DNA of 64,000 nucleotides. Source: Bin5 sp965220715 (GTDB lineage: Bacteria > Chloroflexota > Anaerolineae > Caldilineales > Caldilineaceae). The stretch covers positions 5,456,001-5,520,000 of the forward strand of contig OZ244843.1 in NCBI GenBank assembly GCA_965220715.1, given 5' to 3'. The notes beneath the pieces were generated by a model that had not been told where the DNA came from, searched no databases, and saw only the letters and a list, made by a program, of their open reading frames with translations. The number at the start of each line of letters is the position of its first letter. Positions within the stretch are counted from its first letter, which is position 1. Of the stretch, positions 9,246-20,562 are shown piece after piece. The translations under genes and the position numbers were made by a program.

Positions 9246-9296
9246 GCCGGCTGCGAAGCCGGCCCCCGCATCCCTCGGAACAGGGAGGGATGCGGG
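9246..9296. terminator. Two adjacent perfect hairpins
   Basis: Hairpin one pairs GCCGGCT (9246-9252) with AGCCGGC (9257-9263). Hairpin two pairs CCCGCATCCCTC (9265-9276) with GAGGGATGCGGG (9285-9296), a perfect 12-bp stem. They lie between the stop of the dehydrogenase gene and the start of the FN3 gene. No T-tract follows on either strand, so factor-independent termination is uncertain; a transcript-end stabiliser or Rho-independent variant is possible. Confidence 0.5.
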
Positions 9297-9401
9297 CAGA
9301 CGGTCTAGAGTTCAACTATACACAAAAGGCGGGGAGGTGTGCAACGGTTTTCGGGATGTCGACAGCGGTTCATAGTCCATTCGGACATGAATCGTACCGG
9401 T

Positions 9402-10289
9402 TCAGGCGACCTGTACGCCGCTGAGGTTTTCGAGCGCCTTGACGAGGGCGTGGTTGCCTTCTTCGCCGAGGCCCATCTGCTGGAGGGTGCGGTAGAGGCT
9501 GAAGATCTGGCCTGTCAGGAGGACGGGGACGCCGAGGGCGTCGGCTTCCTGCATGATGAGGCGCACGTCCTTCTGTTGGAGGTTGATGGTGAAGCCGGGC
9601 CGCCAGTCGCGTTCGATGATTTGGGGACCGCGGTTGGCGAGCATCCAGCTGCCGGCGGCGCCGCCGGAGACGGCGTTGAGGCATTTTTGCAGGTCGACGC
9701 CGCCGGCCTGGGCAAAGACGAGTGCTTCGCTCATGGCGAGGCAGTTGCCGACGACAAGAATCTGGTTGACGAGTTTGACGGTCTGGCCGGCGCCCTGATT
9801 GCCGACGTGGGTAATGGTCTTGCCCATGGCTTCGAAGACGCCCCGGGCGCGTTCGACCTGGTCCGCATCGCCGCCGATCATGATGCTGAGGGTACCGTTG
9901 GCGGCGCCTTCGCTGCCGCCGCTGATGGGGGCGTCGAGCATTTTGACGCCTTTGGCGTTGAGTTGGGCGGCGATGTCGATGGTGGCCTGGGGGCTGATGG
10001 TGCTGCAGTCGATGACAAGGGAGCCCTGGTTGGCCCCGGAGAGGATACCGTTTTCGCCGAGGACAACGGCCTGGACATCGGGCGTGTCGCTGACGCAGAT
10101 GATGACGATATCGCAGTTTGCGGCGACATCTGCGGGGCTGGCGCCGGGGGTAGCGCCGGCCTCCAGCAGGGGGTCCATGCGGCTCGAGGTACGGTTCCAG
10201 ACACGCACGCCGAATCCGGCTTTCAAGAGGTTGCGGGTCATGCCCTGTCCCATGATGCCAAGTCCGACAAACCCGATGCGCTCATTCAT
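9402..10289 (-). CDS. 2-hydroxy-3-oxopropionate reductase / 3-hydroxyisobutyrate dehydrogenase family
   Basis: 295-residue beta-hydroxyacid dehydrogenase. The Rossmann motif GLGIMGQGM is at residues 7-15, the substrate motif DAPISGGSEGAANGTL about 116-131, and the catalytic lysine in GAGQTVKLVNQ about 165-175. The enzyme interconverts a beta-hydroxyacid and its semialdehyde with NAD(P); tartronate semialdehyde reductase (GarR/GlxR-like) is the closest pattern. A good Shine-Dalgarno (AGGAGGA) sits about 9 nt before the ATG at 10289. It could act in glyoxylate or sugar-acid catabolism with the enolase-superfamily genes elsewhere in the window; this is inference. Confidence 0.88.
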   Translation of the reverse strand: MNERIGFVGLGIMGQGMTRNLLKAGFGVRVWNRTSSRMDPLLEAGATPGASPADVAANCDIVIICVSDTPDVQAVVLGENGILSGANQGSLVIDCSTISPQATIDIAAQLNAKGVKMLDAPISGGSEGAANGTLSIMIGGDADQVERARGVFEAMGKTITHVGNQGAGQTVKLVNQILVVGNCLAMSEALVFAQAGGVDLQKCLNAVSGGAAGSWMLANRGPQIIERDWRPGFTINLQQKDVRLIMQEADALGVPVLLTGQIFSLYRTLQQMGLGEEGNHALVKALENLSGVQVA

Positions 10290-10601
10290 GCTGTGGTTCC
10301 TCCTATAGTAATCGTTGCGACGAGATTGTTCGCGGGCTAGTTATGATACGCCTGTCGTTGGAAAAGTACAAGACAGGGGTTAGGGGGGCGGGGGGAGGGC
10401 AGGATTGTGGGCGGTGAATCGATGCGTTATGGAACTTCAAAGTCGAAGGATAGGGGATAGGGTCGAAGAAGAGGGGAAAGGGACACGGGTCAGTATTCCA
10501 GGGACTGTTTTTTGACTGCAGAGCAGTAGTTCACCAAAACGTTGGCGGCGGGTTCTGGCATGGGGGCGTGTGCGGTTGTGGACGTGGGCGTGTTGACAGG
10601 T
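10290..10601. other. Intergenic stretch, nothing recognised
   Basis: 312 bp between the Fic-type toxin and the dehydrogenase. It contains short purine-rich runs (GGATAGGGGATAGGG type) but no gene, terminator or clear promoter that I can support. Confidence 0.5.
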
Positions 10602-10991
10602 CTAACGGTTACTTGAAAGGGGTTTCATGCTTTCTCTTAGCCACGCTTGTATTTTGCAAAGCCGGCTAGAATTGTCCACAAGTATTCTCCTGATAAACTG
10701 ATCAGCCTCATCGTTATCACAGTCAACAAAGTATCCATTTAAGCGTAGGAAGGTGTCAGTGGCCGCAAAAGCAACTCGTTTGTTTCCATCTGTGAAGGGA
10801 TGATTGGTGGCTAGACTCTCTAAGAGAGCAGCCGCCTCTTCGACAATGTCGTTATAGTAACCTGATCGAGGGCGAGCTAAAGCAGATTCCAGCGCGCCCT
10901 TATTCAGTATACCTAACGATCCCCCGAACCGCTCGAACTGGTCTTGGTGAATCGCCATGACCTGTTCAATATTGAGGTAAACATGGGTCAT
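10602..10991 (-). CDS. Fic/Doc-family toxin (death-on-curing type)
   Basis: 129 residues with the complete Fic core HPFTDGNKR (about residues 63-71), matching HxFx(D/E)GNxxR of AMP/UMP- or phospho-transferring Fic proteins, and the short Doc-like length with an N-terminal LNIEQVMAIHQDQ helix. Such proteins modify translation factors or other targets. The ATG shares ATGA with the stop of the preceding small gene, the usual arrangement of an antitoxin-toxin pair. The Asp-Gly of DGNKR makes it closer to catalytic Fic than to classical Doc (NANKR). Confidence 0.9.
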   Translation of the reverse strand: MTHVYLNIEQVMAIHQDQFERFGGSLGILNKGALESALARPRSGYYNDIVEEAAALLESLATNHPFTDGNKRVAFAATDTFLRLNGYFVDCDNDEADQFIRRILVDNSSRLCKIQAWLRESMKPLSSNR

Positions 10992-11167
10992 CGAGCCAAC
11001 AGTTCCATCAGGCGATGATTTCGCTTTACGCTTTCATTATAGTGGGTCGAGAACTCTTTATCAGAAGCATCCCTGCCCCGTACTGGAACCTGACCATTTG
11101 GTGTGTCCTCAACTTTCTGCGAATTGTTTTTCGATGCCTTATCTTTTGGTGTCTGCGTCTTGGTCAT
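10988..11167 (-). CDS. Small hydrophilic protein, probable antitoxin of the Fic/Doc toxin
   Basis: 59-residue gene. It starts MTKTQTPKDK, is rich in Lys, Ser, Asn and Asp, and ends HRLMELLAR. Its TGA overlaps the toxin ATG by four bases, and a purine-rich stretch (AGAGAGAGAAAG) precedes its ATG at 11167. I see no clear Phd/YefM or Fic-inhibitory SxxxE(G/N) motif, so the antitoxin role is inferred from position and size. Confidence 0.7.
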   Translation of the reverse strand: MTKTQTPKDKASKNNSQKVEDTPNGQVPVRGRDASDKEFSTHYNESVKRNHRLMELLAR

Positions 11168-11757
11168 CTTTCTCTCTCTTTGCTAAGGCTCTCACTTTAC
11201 ACCTTTTTTGGAGTATAGCACTTTATGTACTTTTGGCAAGATCGGCCCTCAAGTAGAGTTTATCCGAATCTTATTGGCCAACTGCTGTCTGAACTGTGAT
11301 TTATGAGATTAACGGATGGGCTGTGATGAACTGCAGGGATAGGGGATAGGGGGAGACTCGGCCGGTTGAGGGAATTGTCTGAACTGTGATTCGTAGGATT
11401 AGGGGATGGGCTGTGAGGAACTGCAGGGGATGGGCAGGATTTTGGCGGTGCTTCGGGTGGTGGTGGGGCTTTAGGGTCGGCTGGGGGGTACAGCATATTG
11501 AGCCTGAAATTGGTGATGTATGCAGGTTGGGGAAACCGTTCTAACACAGCCACATCAGAGTGAGCGCCCAGATTTCAAGGTCAATCCCAGACGGAGCATT
11601 ATACAGATTGGAGGAGGTGGAAAGAAAGCACTGAGGGGGAAGGAAACGTTGAGGTGAGATGTCGGGGAACACTGAGCGCAGAAGCGTCGTCTACTTATCA
11701 TGACACCGCCCAGAGAATCTTTCAGACGGGCGGGAAATGAAAAGGAGACTTAGTGTA
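11168..11757. repeat. Intergenic stretch with two R2 repeat copies
   Basis: No gene is supported here. Two R2 copies lie in direct orientation about 90 bp apart: CTGTCTGAACTGTGATT from 11285, with GGATGGGCTGTGATGAACTGCAGGG to about 11337, and TTGTCTGAACTGTGATT from 11375, with GGATGGGCTGTGAGGAACTGCAGGGG to about 11430. Short GGGGATAGGGG runs lie between them. The remainder is unremarkable upstream sequence of the next gene. Confidence 0.7.
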
Positions 11758-12393
11758 ATGAACACCTTCCGCATTGTTTTGGCCCTGATGCTTATTTTGA
11801 GTGCGCTGGTCGTAACGGCCACTGCACACGCGCACCCAAATTTGCCCGGCTATTGCCAGATGCCGGACGGAACGCTCAATTCCGGCCACTGTACCGACGC
11901 CGGAAACGCGGCCGGCGGTCATGACGTTCATCTTCCTGCCAATCCTGTACCGAACACACCGAATTCCAACACTCCGCCCCCGCCAGGAGGAAACAACCCA
12001 CCGGGAACGAACACGCCACCGCCGGTTGGGTCCGGCCTGGACGGCGGTACAGATTCGGATTCTACGCCGGTCTACACCGGTATCGACTGTCATGTCCAAC
12101 ACGCGGCGAGGCCGGCCCAGATCTGCTCGGTCCAGGACGGCCTGCAGTATTGGTACATCGGCGCAGACGGCAGCGCGCAGCCCGGTCCGTTTCTGCCGGA
12201 CTCGCCCAAGATTTCAGTCTTCAACGGGGTCAACCCGATGACAGGCAAGTCGGTCACTATCGATTACGTTACGGAAGGCGAAAAGACGCTGCTGCGGGTG
12301 AGTACGTACTACCCGGACAACGAGTACGACACTAACAAGCCCTACGTCTTTACGCTGGACCCGGGGCACAATGTCAACCATATCCAGTGGTGA
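11758..12393 (+). CDS. Secreted protein of unknown function
   Basis: 211 residues. The start at 11758 is chosen because AAAGGAG lies 10 nt upstream and the first residues form a clean signal peptide (MNTFRIVLALM, cleavage near HAHP). The mature N-terminus holds paired cysteines, then a Pro/Asn/Gly-rich linker (about 70-105) and a C-terminal globular part with a W-Y-I-G and LDPGHNVNHIQW end. An in-frame ATG at 11737 would add seven residues without a ribosome-binding site. I do not recognise the family. Transcribed away from the toxin genes and convergent with clpC. Confidence 0.7.
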   Translation: MNTFRIVLALMLILSALVVTATAHAHPNLPGYCQMPDGTLNSGHCTDAGNAAGGHDVHLPANPVPNTPNSNTPPPPGGNNPPGTNTPPPVGSGLDGGTDSDSTPVYTGIDCHVQHAARPAQICSVQDGLQYWYIGADGSAQPGPFLPDSPKISVFNGVNPMTGKSVTIDYVTEGEKTLLRVSTYYPDNEYDTNKPYVFTLDPGHNVNHIQW

Positions 12394-12401
12394 ACTGCAG
12401 T

Positions 12402-12440
12402 GGTCAGTGGTTAGTGGTCAGTGAAACACCAGTGGCTAGT
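12402..12440. repeat. R3 GGTCAGTGG repeats
   Basis: Direct copies of (A/G)GTGGTCAGTGGTTAGTGG-type 7- to 9-mers immediately after the secreted-protein stop. The same family occupies 34888-34977, after the DUF255 gene. Confidence 0.75.
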
Positions 12441-12518
12441 GGAGAGTTTTGCTGGTAAGTCGGGGCCAGATGAAGTTACCCGAGGCAGTCTGTCGAATTG
12501 CGTGGTTTAGTTCACAAG

Positions 12519-12551
12519 AAAAGAACCCCTTTGCGGGGGTTCTTTTTTTTT
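12519..12551. terminator. Bidirectional intrinsic terminator between secreted protein and clpC
   Basis: Stem AAGAACCCC (12521-12529) pairs with GGGGTTCTT (12536-12544), loop TTTGCG, followed by a run of nine T on the plus strand. The A-rich left side (ACAAGAAAAG) gives TTTTCTT after the stem on the minus strand, so it can serve both convergent genes. Confidence 0.9.
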
Positions 12552-12583
12552 GAAGTCTTTTGGGCTGGCGGTAGGAGATGGCG

Positions 12584-15202
<2,619 letters not shown>

Positions 15203-15551
15203 GAGTTCATTCCCTCAATAGTCATTTTTCCTGCGTGTATGCTATCGGACAGAGACAATATACCATACACGCCAGCTGACTGCGGTAATCGGAATTCCGT
15301 TTCTCTCCTGCGCGACATTTCGGAGCCCGGCCGCCGCTGATTCCGGATACAGGGGAAGTTGGCAGCGGACGGTTTGGAATCGAATCTCAGCGCGTGGTCG
15401 CGAAAGGAGAGGACCTGGCGCCTGTCGGAAGATAAGGTGCGATTGGCGTGCTGGGGTTGGCGGACCGCTTGACAGGACCGGCAAACCGGGGAAGCGGAGG
15501 CCGGACTGATCGTGATGGCCCGCCATACGGGCATCCGTTCACTACATATAT

Positions 15552-15581
15552 ATTGTACCGACGGCCGGTATCTTTTGTCAA
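15552..15581 (-). promoter_or_regulatory. Sigma70-type promoter for clpC
   Basis: Minus strand: TTGACA at 15581-15576, an 18-bp spacer and TACAAT at 15557-15552. It would give a leader of roughly 340 nt before the clpC ATG at 15202. The remaining intergenic sequence (15203-15733) holds no gene that I can support. Confidence 0.75.
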
Positions 15582-15590
15582 TTCAGCAAA

Positions 15591-15621
15591 ATACGTGCCG
15601 GGCGCAATGCCCGACACGTAT
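15591..15621. promoter_or_regulatory. Long interrupted palindrome abutting the clpC promoter
   Basis: ATACGTG-C-CGGGC / GCAAT loop / GCCCG-A-CACGTAT: 12 of 13 pairs match. It lies 10 bp upstream of the -35 element and 113 bp downstream of the S1 gene stop. It may terminate the S1 transcript (TTTTG follows on the minus strand) or be a repressor operator for clpC. It is not the CIRCE sequence or a recognisable CtsR heptad pair. Confidence 0.55.
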
Positions 15622-15733
15622 ATGAAACACAGTTGATTCGGCGAAGAGCGGGCAATTCTGACTACAGTCTGCTGCGGTTGGAGGCCGTTTTCAGCAACAC
15701 TGCGCCAGCGATTGTGGTCCAGGAAAGCCGGAA

Positions 15734-17095
15734 CTATATTACTGCTTCGACGATTTCCGGTTCTTCGGGCGATTCGGTCGGTTCGTTGTTGGCTTCATCG
15801 TCAGATTCAGCTTGCGCCTGAACGGCCACGTCCGCCTGCGGTGCGGCAGAATTCTCAGTGTTGGCTGAGTTCTGTGCGTTCTCTTCCATGGGAACCGGTT
15901 CCCAATCGAATTCGACCGATTCCTCTTCGGGCGAGACCTGCTTAAGGCTGAGGCCCATCCGGCGCTTATCGGTATCGATGCGAATGATACGCAGATCCAG
16001 TTCCTGGCCTTCGGCCACGACCTCGCTGGGATGGGTGATGCGCCGTTCAGTCAGTTCGCTAATATGAATCAGGCCCTCGATGGTGTCTTTTTCGAGACGG
16101 GCAAAGGCGCCAAAGTGGACCAATTTTGTAACGACGCCGTGGACGACCTGCCCCACTTCATAGCGGTCAGGCACGGCTTCCCACGGTTCCGGAAGCAAGC
16201 GACGCAGGCTGAGGCCGATCCGTTTGCGCTCTCGATCGACGTTGAGGACCATCACATCTATTTTCTGCCCGATTGAGACCACCTCGCTGGGATGGCTGAT
16301 GCGGCCCCAACTCAGTTCGCTCAGATGGATGAGACCGTCGGCTCCGCCCAGATTGACGAAGGCGCCAAAGTCGGCCAGGCTGCTGACAACGCCTTCGCAG
16401 ACGCTTTTTTCTTCCAGAGATTCGAGCAATTTTTCTTTTTGCTCTCGGCGCCATTCGCGGATGGCGACCCGCTCTGAGAGGATAAGCCGATTGCGACGGC
16501 GGTCCAGGTCGATCACCTTCATGCGCAGTTCGGTATCCATCAACTTCATCCAGCGATTGTCGGGTTCGCCTTCAGTGAGTTGCATGGCCTGGCTTTCGCT
16601 GCTCAGTTGGCTAGCGGGGACGAAGCCGCGCACTTGGCCGATTTTGACGATGACACCGCCACGATTGAAGCCGCTGACGGAGCCGGTGAATATGTCCTGT
16701 GTTTCCAGCAACTCCTCGGCCTGTTTCCAATCGCCCTCGGCTCTGGCGCGGGAGATACTGAGCAGGAGGTTGCCATCGCGGTCTTCGCGCATGACATAGA
16801 CCGGCACCTCGTCGCCAATGGCCATCTCCCGGAACTCGCCTTCCAGACGGTCAACTTCCCGGCCGGTGACGATACCTTCGGACTTATATCCGATGTCAAT
16901 CAGCAGCTCACCGGCGCGTTTATCGACAACAACGCCATACCGGATGTCGCCAGTCTGTGGCTGGTTTACATAGGAATCGTCGAATTCTTCCAGGAGCAGG
17001 GCCATTGGATGGTCGTCCATTGGCGGCCCATCATCAATCTCGATCAAGAAATCTGGGATTGGTTCCATCACTGCGACTGCTTGCTGATTTGACAT
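15734..17095 (-). CDS. rpsA: S1 RNA-binding domain protein, ribosomal protein S1-like
   Basis: 453 residues with four S1 (OB-fold) repeats: about 35-105, 122-190, 210-280 and 295-370. The last two have the strongest pattern (DFGAFVNLGGADGLIHLSEL; HFGAFARL). An acidic tail rich in Glu, Ala and Asn ends the protein. The start is set at 17095 (MSNQQAVAV), with GGAGG about 13 nt upstream; a longer in-frame extension to 17203 lacks sequence character. Short S1 proteins with 4 domains occur outside Proteobacteria and help bring mRNA to the 30S subunit. Equivalence to true S1 rather than another S1-repeat protein is likely but not certain. Confidence 0.88.
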   Translation of the reverse strand: MSNQQAVAVMEPIPDFLIEIDDGPPMDDHPMALLLEEFDDSYVNQPQTGDIRYGVVVDKRAGELLIDIGYKSEGIVTGREVDRLEGEFREMAIGDEVPVYVMREDRDGNLLLSISRARAEGDWKQAEELLETQDIFTGSVSGFNRGGVIVKIGQVRGFVPASQLSSESQAMQLTEGEPDNRWMKLMDTELRMKVIDLDRRRNRLILSERVAIREWRREQKEKLLESLEEKSVCEGVVSSLADFGAFVNLGGADGLIHLSELSWGRISHPSEVVSIGQKIDVMVLNVDRERKRIGLSLRRLLPEPWEAVPDRYEVGQVVHGVVTKLVHFGAFARLEKDTIEGLIHISELTERRITHPSEVVAEGQELDLRIIRIDTDKRRMGLSLKQVSPEEESVEFDWEPVPMEENAQNSANTENSAAPQADVAVQAQAESDDEANNEPTESPEEPEIVEAVI

Positions 17096-17344
17096 GACTG
17101 TCTTACATCCTCCAATAAAATATAGTTTTTCAAGGCAGGTAAACTCTGACGGCGGCGTTGTGCAATCGAACACAACGATAATTCGAATTTGGTTAGGCGC
17201 CAACCTGCCCGCCCTTGGCGCGCTTAATTCACATTCGTCTCAGTGCAAGCCAGGGGATTGCACTACTCTGAACGGTATATGGGGCGTGAAGACTGACTTT
17301 GTCTTCTCTGTAGAAAGGTACTGTGATTCGCCAGCGGATGCTTC

Positions 17345-17725
17345 TCAAGCGCGCAGCGCGATCGCCTCGATCTCGATCAGCGCGCCGAGTGGCAGGGCGG
17401 CTACTTGCACAGTGCTCCGTGCAGGAGGATCATCCTGGAACGCTTGTGCATAGATTTCGTTCACAGTGGAGAATTCGGCGATGTCGGTCAGAAATATCGT
17501 TGTCTTGACGATATGGCCCATAGTGGAACCGGCCGCGTCCAGAACGGCGGCGAGGTTTTCCAGCACTTGATGGGTCTGTTCGACAATGCCTGGTCGTAGT
17601 TGACCGGTCAGGGGATGGATTCCGATCTGACCCGAAGTGAAGATCAGATGCTCTGTCGCGACGGCCTGGGAATAGGGGCCGACTGCAGCAGGGGCTTTTT
17701 CTGTAAGAATGGTTGTTTGTGTCAT
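17345..17725 (-). CDS. ridA: RidA family reactive-imine deaminase
   Basis: 126 residues, the usual length for YjgF/YER057c/UK114 proteins. Signatures include PAAVGPYSQA near the N-terminus, IFTSGQIG, and the C-terminal RSTVQVAALPLGALIEIEAIA with the conserved carboxylate-binding Arg (about 104) and terminal Glu. It hydrolyses 2-aminoacrylate and related imines made by PLP enzymes. It lies 283 bp downstream of a PLP-dependent trans-sulfuration enzyme on the same strand, a sensible functional partner. The ATG at 17725 is the family start; a 23-residue upstream extension is not conserved in character. Confidence 0.95.
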   Translation of the reverse strand: MTQTTILTEKAPAAVGPYSQAVATEHLIFTSGQIGIHPLTGQLRPGIVEQTHQVLENLAAVLDAAGSTMGHIVKTTIFLTDIAEFSTVNEIYAQAFQDDPPARSTVQVAALPLGALIEIEAIALRA

Positions 17726-18008
17726 GCAGGGTATCAGCGAAAGTGCCGCTGAATCATATCCTTTTTTAGTTGCAATCACACTGGAAACCTTCACATTATC
17801 CAGATGTTTGCAAGTTGCGGAAGATTGTATTTGATCCTACAACATATGTCAAATTTCGATAAGGGGTTGTCTTAACTTCGATATATCTACTTTGGTAATG
17901 GGCTGCAGTTTGCTGCAAACGGGGGGGCCGGCCGTTTCAGAACTGTAGAGATGCAGCCGGATCGTTGCAGTATTTCCGGCCCGCGGGCAGCGCTGCGCTG
18001 GCTATCTG

Positions 18009-19247
18009 TCAGCTCTCTAGCGCGGCGCTGATATCGGCAACGATGTCGTGGGGATCTTCGGCGCCGACGGCCAGGCGCACGAGTCCATCGGATATGCCGA
18101 CGGCGGCGCGCTGGGCCGCCGACAATGCCCGGTGGGAGGAGTGGCTCGGGTAGAGAACCAGCGAGTAGATATCGCCGACGGTGGTGGCCGGTTGGACCAT
18201 CTGCAAGGCCTCGAGAAAGCGAAAGACATCGGCGCGGCCGGCATCCTTGAGTTCGATGGCGACGACGGCGCCGTAGCCGCGTTCGCCAAAGAGGCGGGCG
18301 GCGAGTTCATGTTGGGGATGGTTGGGCAGGCCCGGATAGCGCACGTGGGCGAGGGCCGGATGGCGGCTCAGCTGTTCGGCGACGGTGGCGGCGTTGCGGC
18401 ACTGGCGCTCTACGCGCAGCGGCATGGTCTTCAGGCCGCGGTGCAGCAGCCAGGCTTCGTGGGGGCCGAGATTGGCGCCGGTCTTTTTGAGAAAGTCCCA
18501 GAAGGCGGGACGCAGTTCGTTTCTGGCTACAACCACGCCGCCCAAGACATCGCCATGGCCGCCGATGTACTTTGTGGCGCTGTGGATGACGACGTCTACG
18601 CCGTGGGCGAGAGGGCGAAAGAGCATGGGTGTGGCAAAGGTATTGTCGACGAGGAGGAGCGTATTGTGGGCGCGGCATAACTGCGCCAGCCGGGGGATGT
18701 CGACAACTTTGAGAAGTGGATTGGAGATAGTCTCCACGACCAGAACGACCGGCGCCTCCCGGGCCAGCATCTGCGCTACGGCATCCAGATCGGTGGCATC
18801 GACAAAGAGGCCCTTTACGCCGTATTGGGGCCAGAGGCTATCGACGAGCGAATAGGTTGCGCCGTAGCAGTCCTGCGCGGCGGCGACGGTGGCGCCGGAC
18901 TGGACACCGCAGGCGGCCATGGCCAGGTGAATGGCGGCCATGCCGCTGCCGGTGGCAAGCGCGAAATGCTCGGCGGCGCGTTCGGGCATGTCGTGGCATT
19001 CCAGCTCGACGATCGCGTTTTCAAAGTCGGCCACGGTGGGATTGCCATAGCGTCCGTAGACGTAGAGATCCGGGTCGCCGCCGAGGGCGCTGTCGAGGTG
19101 GGCGGTGTCATCGTAGACATAGCCGATACTGGGGATGATGCCGCCGACGACGGGCGCCGAGGCGACGCGTTTGGCGGGCGGGGCATAACGGCGGGCTTCG
19201 CCGCCATGGACGGCCTTGCTGATTATTGATTTGGGAGAGAATGGCAT
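18009..19247 (-). CDS. PLP-dependent trans-sulfuration enzyme (cystathionine gamma-synthase/lyase family)
   Basis: 412 residues, family-typical. The PLP lysine lies in HSATKYIGGHGD (about residue 211); the cofactor-phosphate and ring-stacking region reads ATGSGMAAIHLA (about 98-109); Y-GRYGNPT near residue 65 is the intersubunit Tyr-Gly-Arg motif; and LVVETISNPLLKVVDIP is the Cys-met-metabolism core. Likely cystathionine gamma-synthase, gamma-lyase or methionine gamma-lyase; sequence inspection does not separate them. Minus strand, upstream of ridA. Confidence 0.92.
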   Translation of the reverse strand: MPFSPKSIISKAVHGGEARRYAPPAKRVASAPVVGGIIPSIGYVYDDTAHLDSALGGDPDLYVYGRYGNPTVADFENAIVELECHDMPERAAEHFALATGSGMAAIHLAMAACGVQSGATVAAAQDCYGATYSLVDSLWPQYGVKGLFVDATDLDAVAQMLAREAPVVLVVETISNPLLKVVDIPRLAQLCRAHNTLLLVDNTFATPMLFRPLAHGVDVVIHSATKYIGGHGDVLGGVVVARNELRPAFWDFLKKTGANLGPHEAWLLHRGLKTMPLRVERQCRNAATVAEQLSRHPALAHVRYPGLPNHPQHELAARLFGERGYGAVVAIELKDAGRADVFRFLEALQMVQPATTVGDIYSLVLYPSHSSHRALSAAQRAAVGISDGLVRLAVGAEDPHDIVADISAALES

Positions 19248-19364
19248 GGTTTAGGGTGGGCTACCGTGCGGCTATACAGGCATGGGAAGGGCTGAGCTGT
19301 GAGCAGTGGCACGATTCAGACGAGGGAGGCGGTTGATAATGTGCATCAAGGGAAGTTGGCCGGG

Positions 19365-20375
19365 TCATGAGTAGAGCATTGGCAGGCTACGCCGCATTAT
19401 TTCATAGTTTTCGAGTGCGCGGCCGGCGCCCAGTGCGACGCAGGCCATCGGATTTTCGGCAACGTAGGCGGGGACACCTGTTTCATGGGTAAAGAGTGAG
19501 GCGATCAGGCGAAGCTGGGCGCCGCCGCCGGTGATGACCATGCCGCGGTCGATAATGTCGGCGGCGAGCTCGGGCGGAGCTTTTTCGAGGGTGGCGCGCA
19601 CGGTGCGCACGATCGCCTGCAGAGGCTCCATCATCGCCTCTAACACTTCGCTATTTGTAATTTCGATGGTTTTGGGCAGACCGTTAATCTGATCGCGGCC
19701 CCGTACCTCGATGGCGCGGTCTTCTTCGGTGGGCAGCGCGGAGCCGATGGCGATTTTGATCTCTTCAGCGGTCTGTTCGCCGATCAGGAGGTTGTACTTC
19801 TTGCGGATGTAGCTGACGATGGATTCGTCGAGGCGGTTGCCGCCGACGCGCACACTGCTCCAGACAACAATATCGTACATGGAAACGATGGCGGCTTCGG
19901 TGGTGCCGCCGCCCATATCGACGACCATATTTCCGGTTGGCGTGCCGATCGGCAGTCCGGCGCCATAGGCGGCGGCGAGAGGCTCGGGGATCAGGTAGGC
20001 TGAGCCGGCGCCGGCCTGCATGGCGGCGTCATGGACGGCGCGCTCTTCGACGGAAGTGACGCCGCGGGGGGTGCTGATCATTACCTTTGGCTTGAAGAGG
20101 GGGAAGCGGCCGACGATGTCCTGGATAAATTTGCGCAACATGGCTTCGGTGACGACGAAGTCGGCGATAACGCCATCGCGCATGGGGCGGACGACTTCGA
20201 TGCTCTCCGGGGTGCGGCCGAGGGTATCATAGGCCTCGTGCCCGATCAGCACCATCTTGTTGGCCTGGCGGCGAATGGCCACGACTGATGGTTCGTGCAA
20301 GACGATCCCCCGCCCCCGCACATGTACAAGAACATTAACAGTACCGAGGTCGATTCCAATCTGTTTTTCAAACAT
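19365..20375 (-). CDS. mreB: Rod-shape-determining actin homologue MreB/Mbl
   Basis: 336 residues. Phosphate loop 1 is IGIDLGTVNVLVHVRG (5-20), phosphate loop 2 VVDMGGGTTEAAIVS (about 155-169), and the adenosine motif MVITGGGAQLRLI (about 280). It starts at the ATG at 20375 (MFEKQIGIDLG); upstream in-frame sequence is not part of the protein. It polymerises under the membrane to direct cell-wall elongation. No mreC or mreD follows, so this may be a stand-alone Mbl-type paralogue. Confidence 0.96.
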   Translation of the reverse strand: MFEKQIGIDLGTVNVLVHVRGRGIVLHEPSVVAIRRQANKMVLIGHEAYDTLGRTPESIEVVRPMRDGVIADFVVTEAMLRKFIQDIVGRFPLFKPKVMISTPRGVTSVEERAVHDAAMQAGAGSAYLIPEPLAAAYGAGLPIGTPTGNMVVDMGGGTTEAAIVSMYDIVVWSSVRVGGNRLDESIVSYIRKKYNLLIGEQTAEEIKIAIGSALPTEEDRAIEVRGRDQINGLPKTIEITNSEVLEAMMEPLQAIVRTVRATLEKAPPELAADIIDRGMVITGGGAQLRLIASLFTHETGVPAYVAENPMACVALGAGRALENYEIMRRSLPMLYS

Positions 20376-20489
20376 AGACGCATTTCGTTTTAGTAGTGAA
20401 TCAGAATGCAGGGGAATCTGATGCGCTTCAGCGAGGCGCAACCTGCACGGCACTGGATTCGGTCACGTTCTGCTCTTTACCGGTACAGT

Positions 20490-20519
20490 ATTATAACTTC
20501 ATTCTATCGGGTAGGACAA
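20490..20519 (-). promoter_or_regulatory. Sigma70-type promoter for mreB
   Basis: Minus strand: TTGTCC (20519-20514), 18-bp spacer, TATAAT (20495-20490), giving a leader of about 110 nt to the mreB ATG. Confidence 0.65.
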
Positions 20520-20562
20520 ATCAGTTTCGGATTTTCCGAAACTCTTTGCGTTTCCGGTCCAA

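Noticed and set aside
9246..9296. Double hairpin as a tRNA-like structure
   Set aside because: Two simple stems only; no cloverleaf, anticodon arm or CCA end. No tRNA or rRNA was recognised in the window.
11015..11218. Plus-strand hydrophobic 67-codon frame
   Set aside because: It lies antisense to the small antitoxin gene, which has better start, spacing and overlap evidence.
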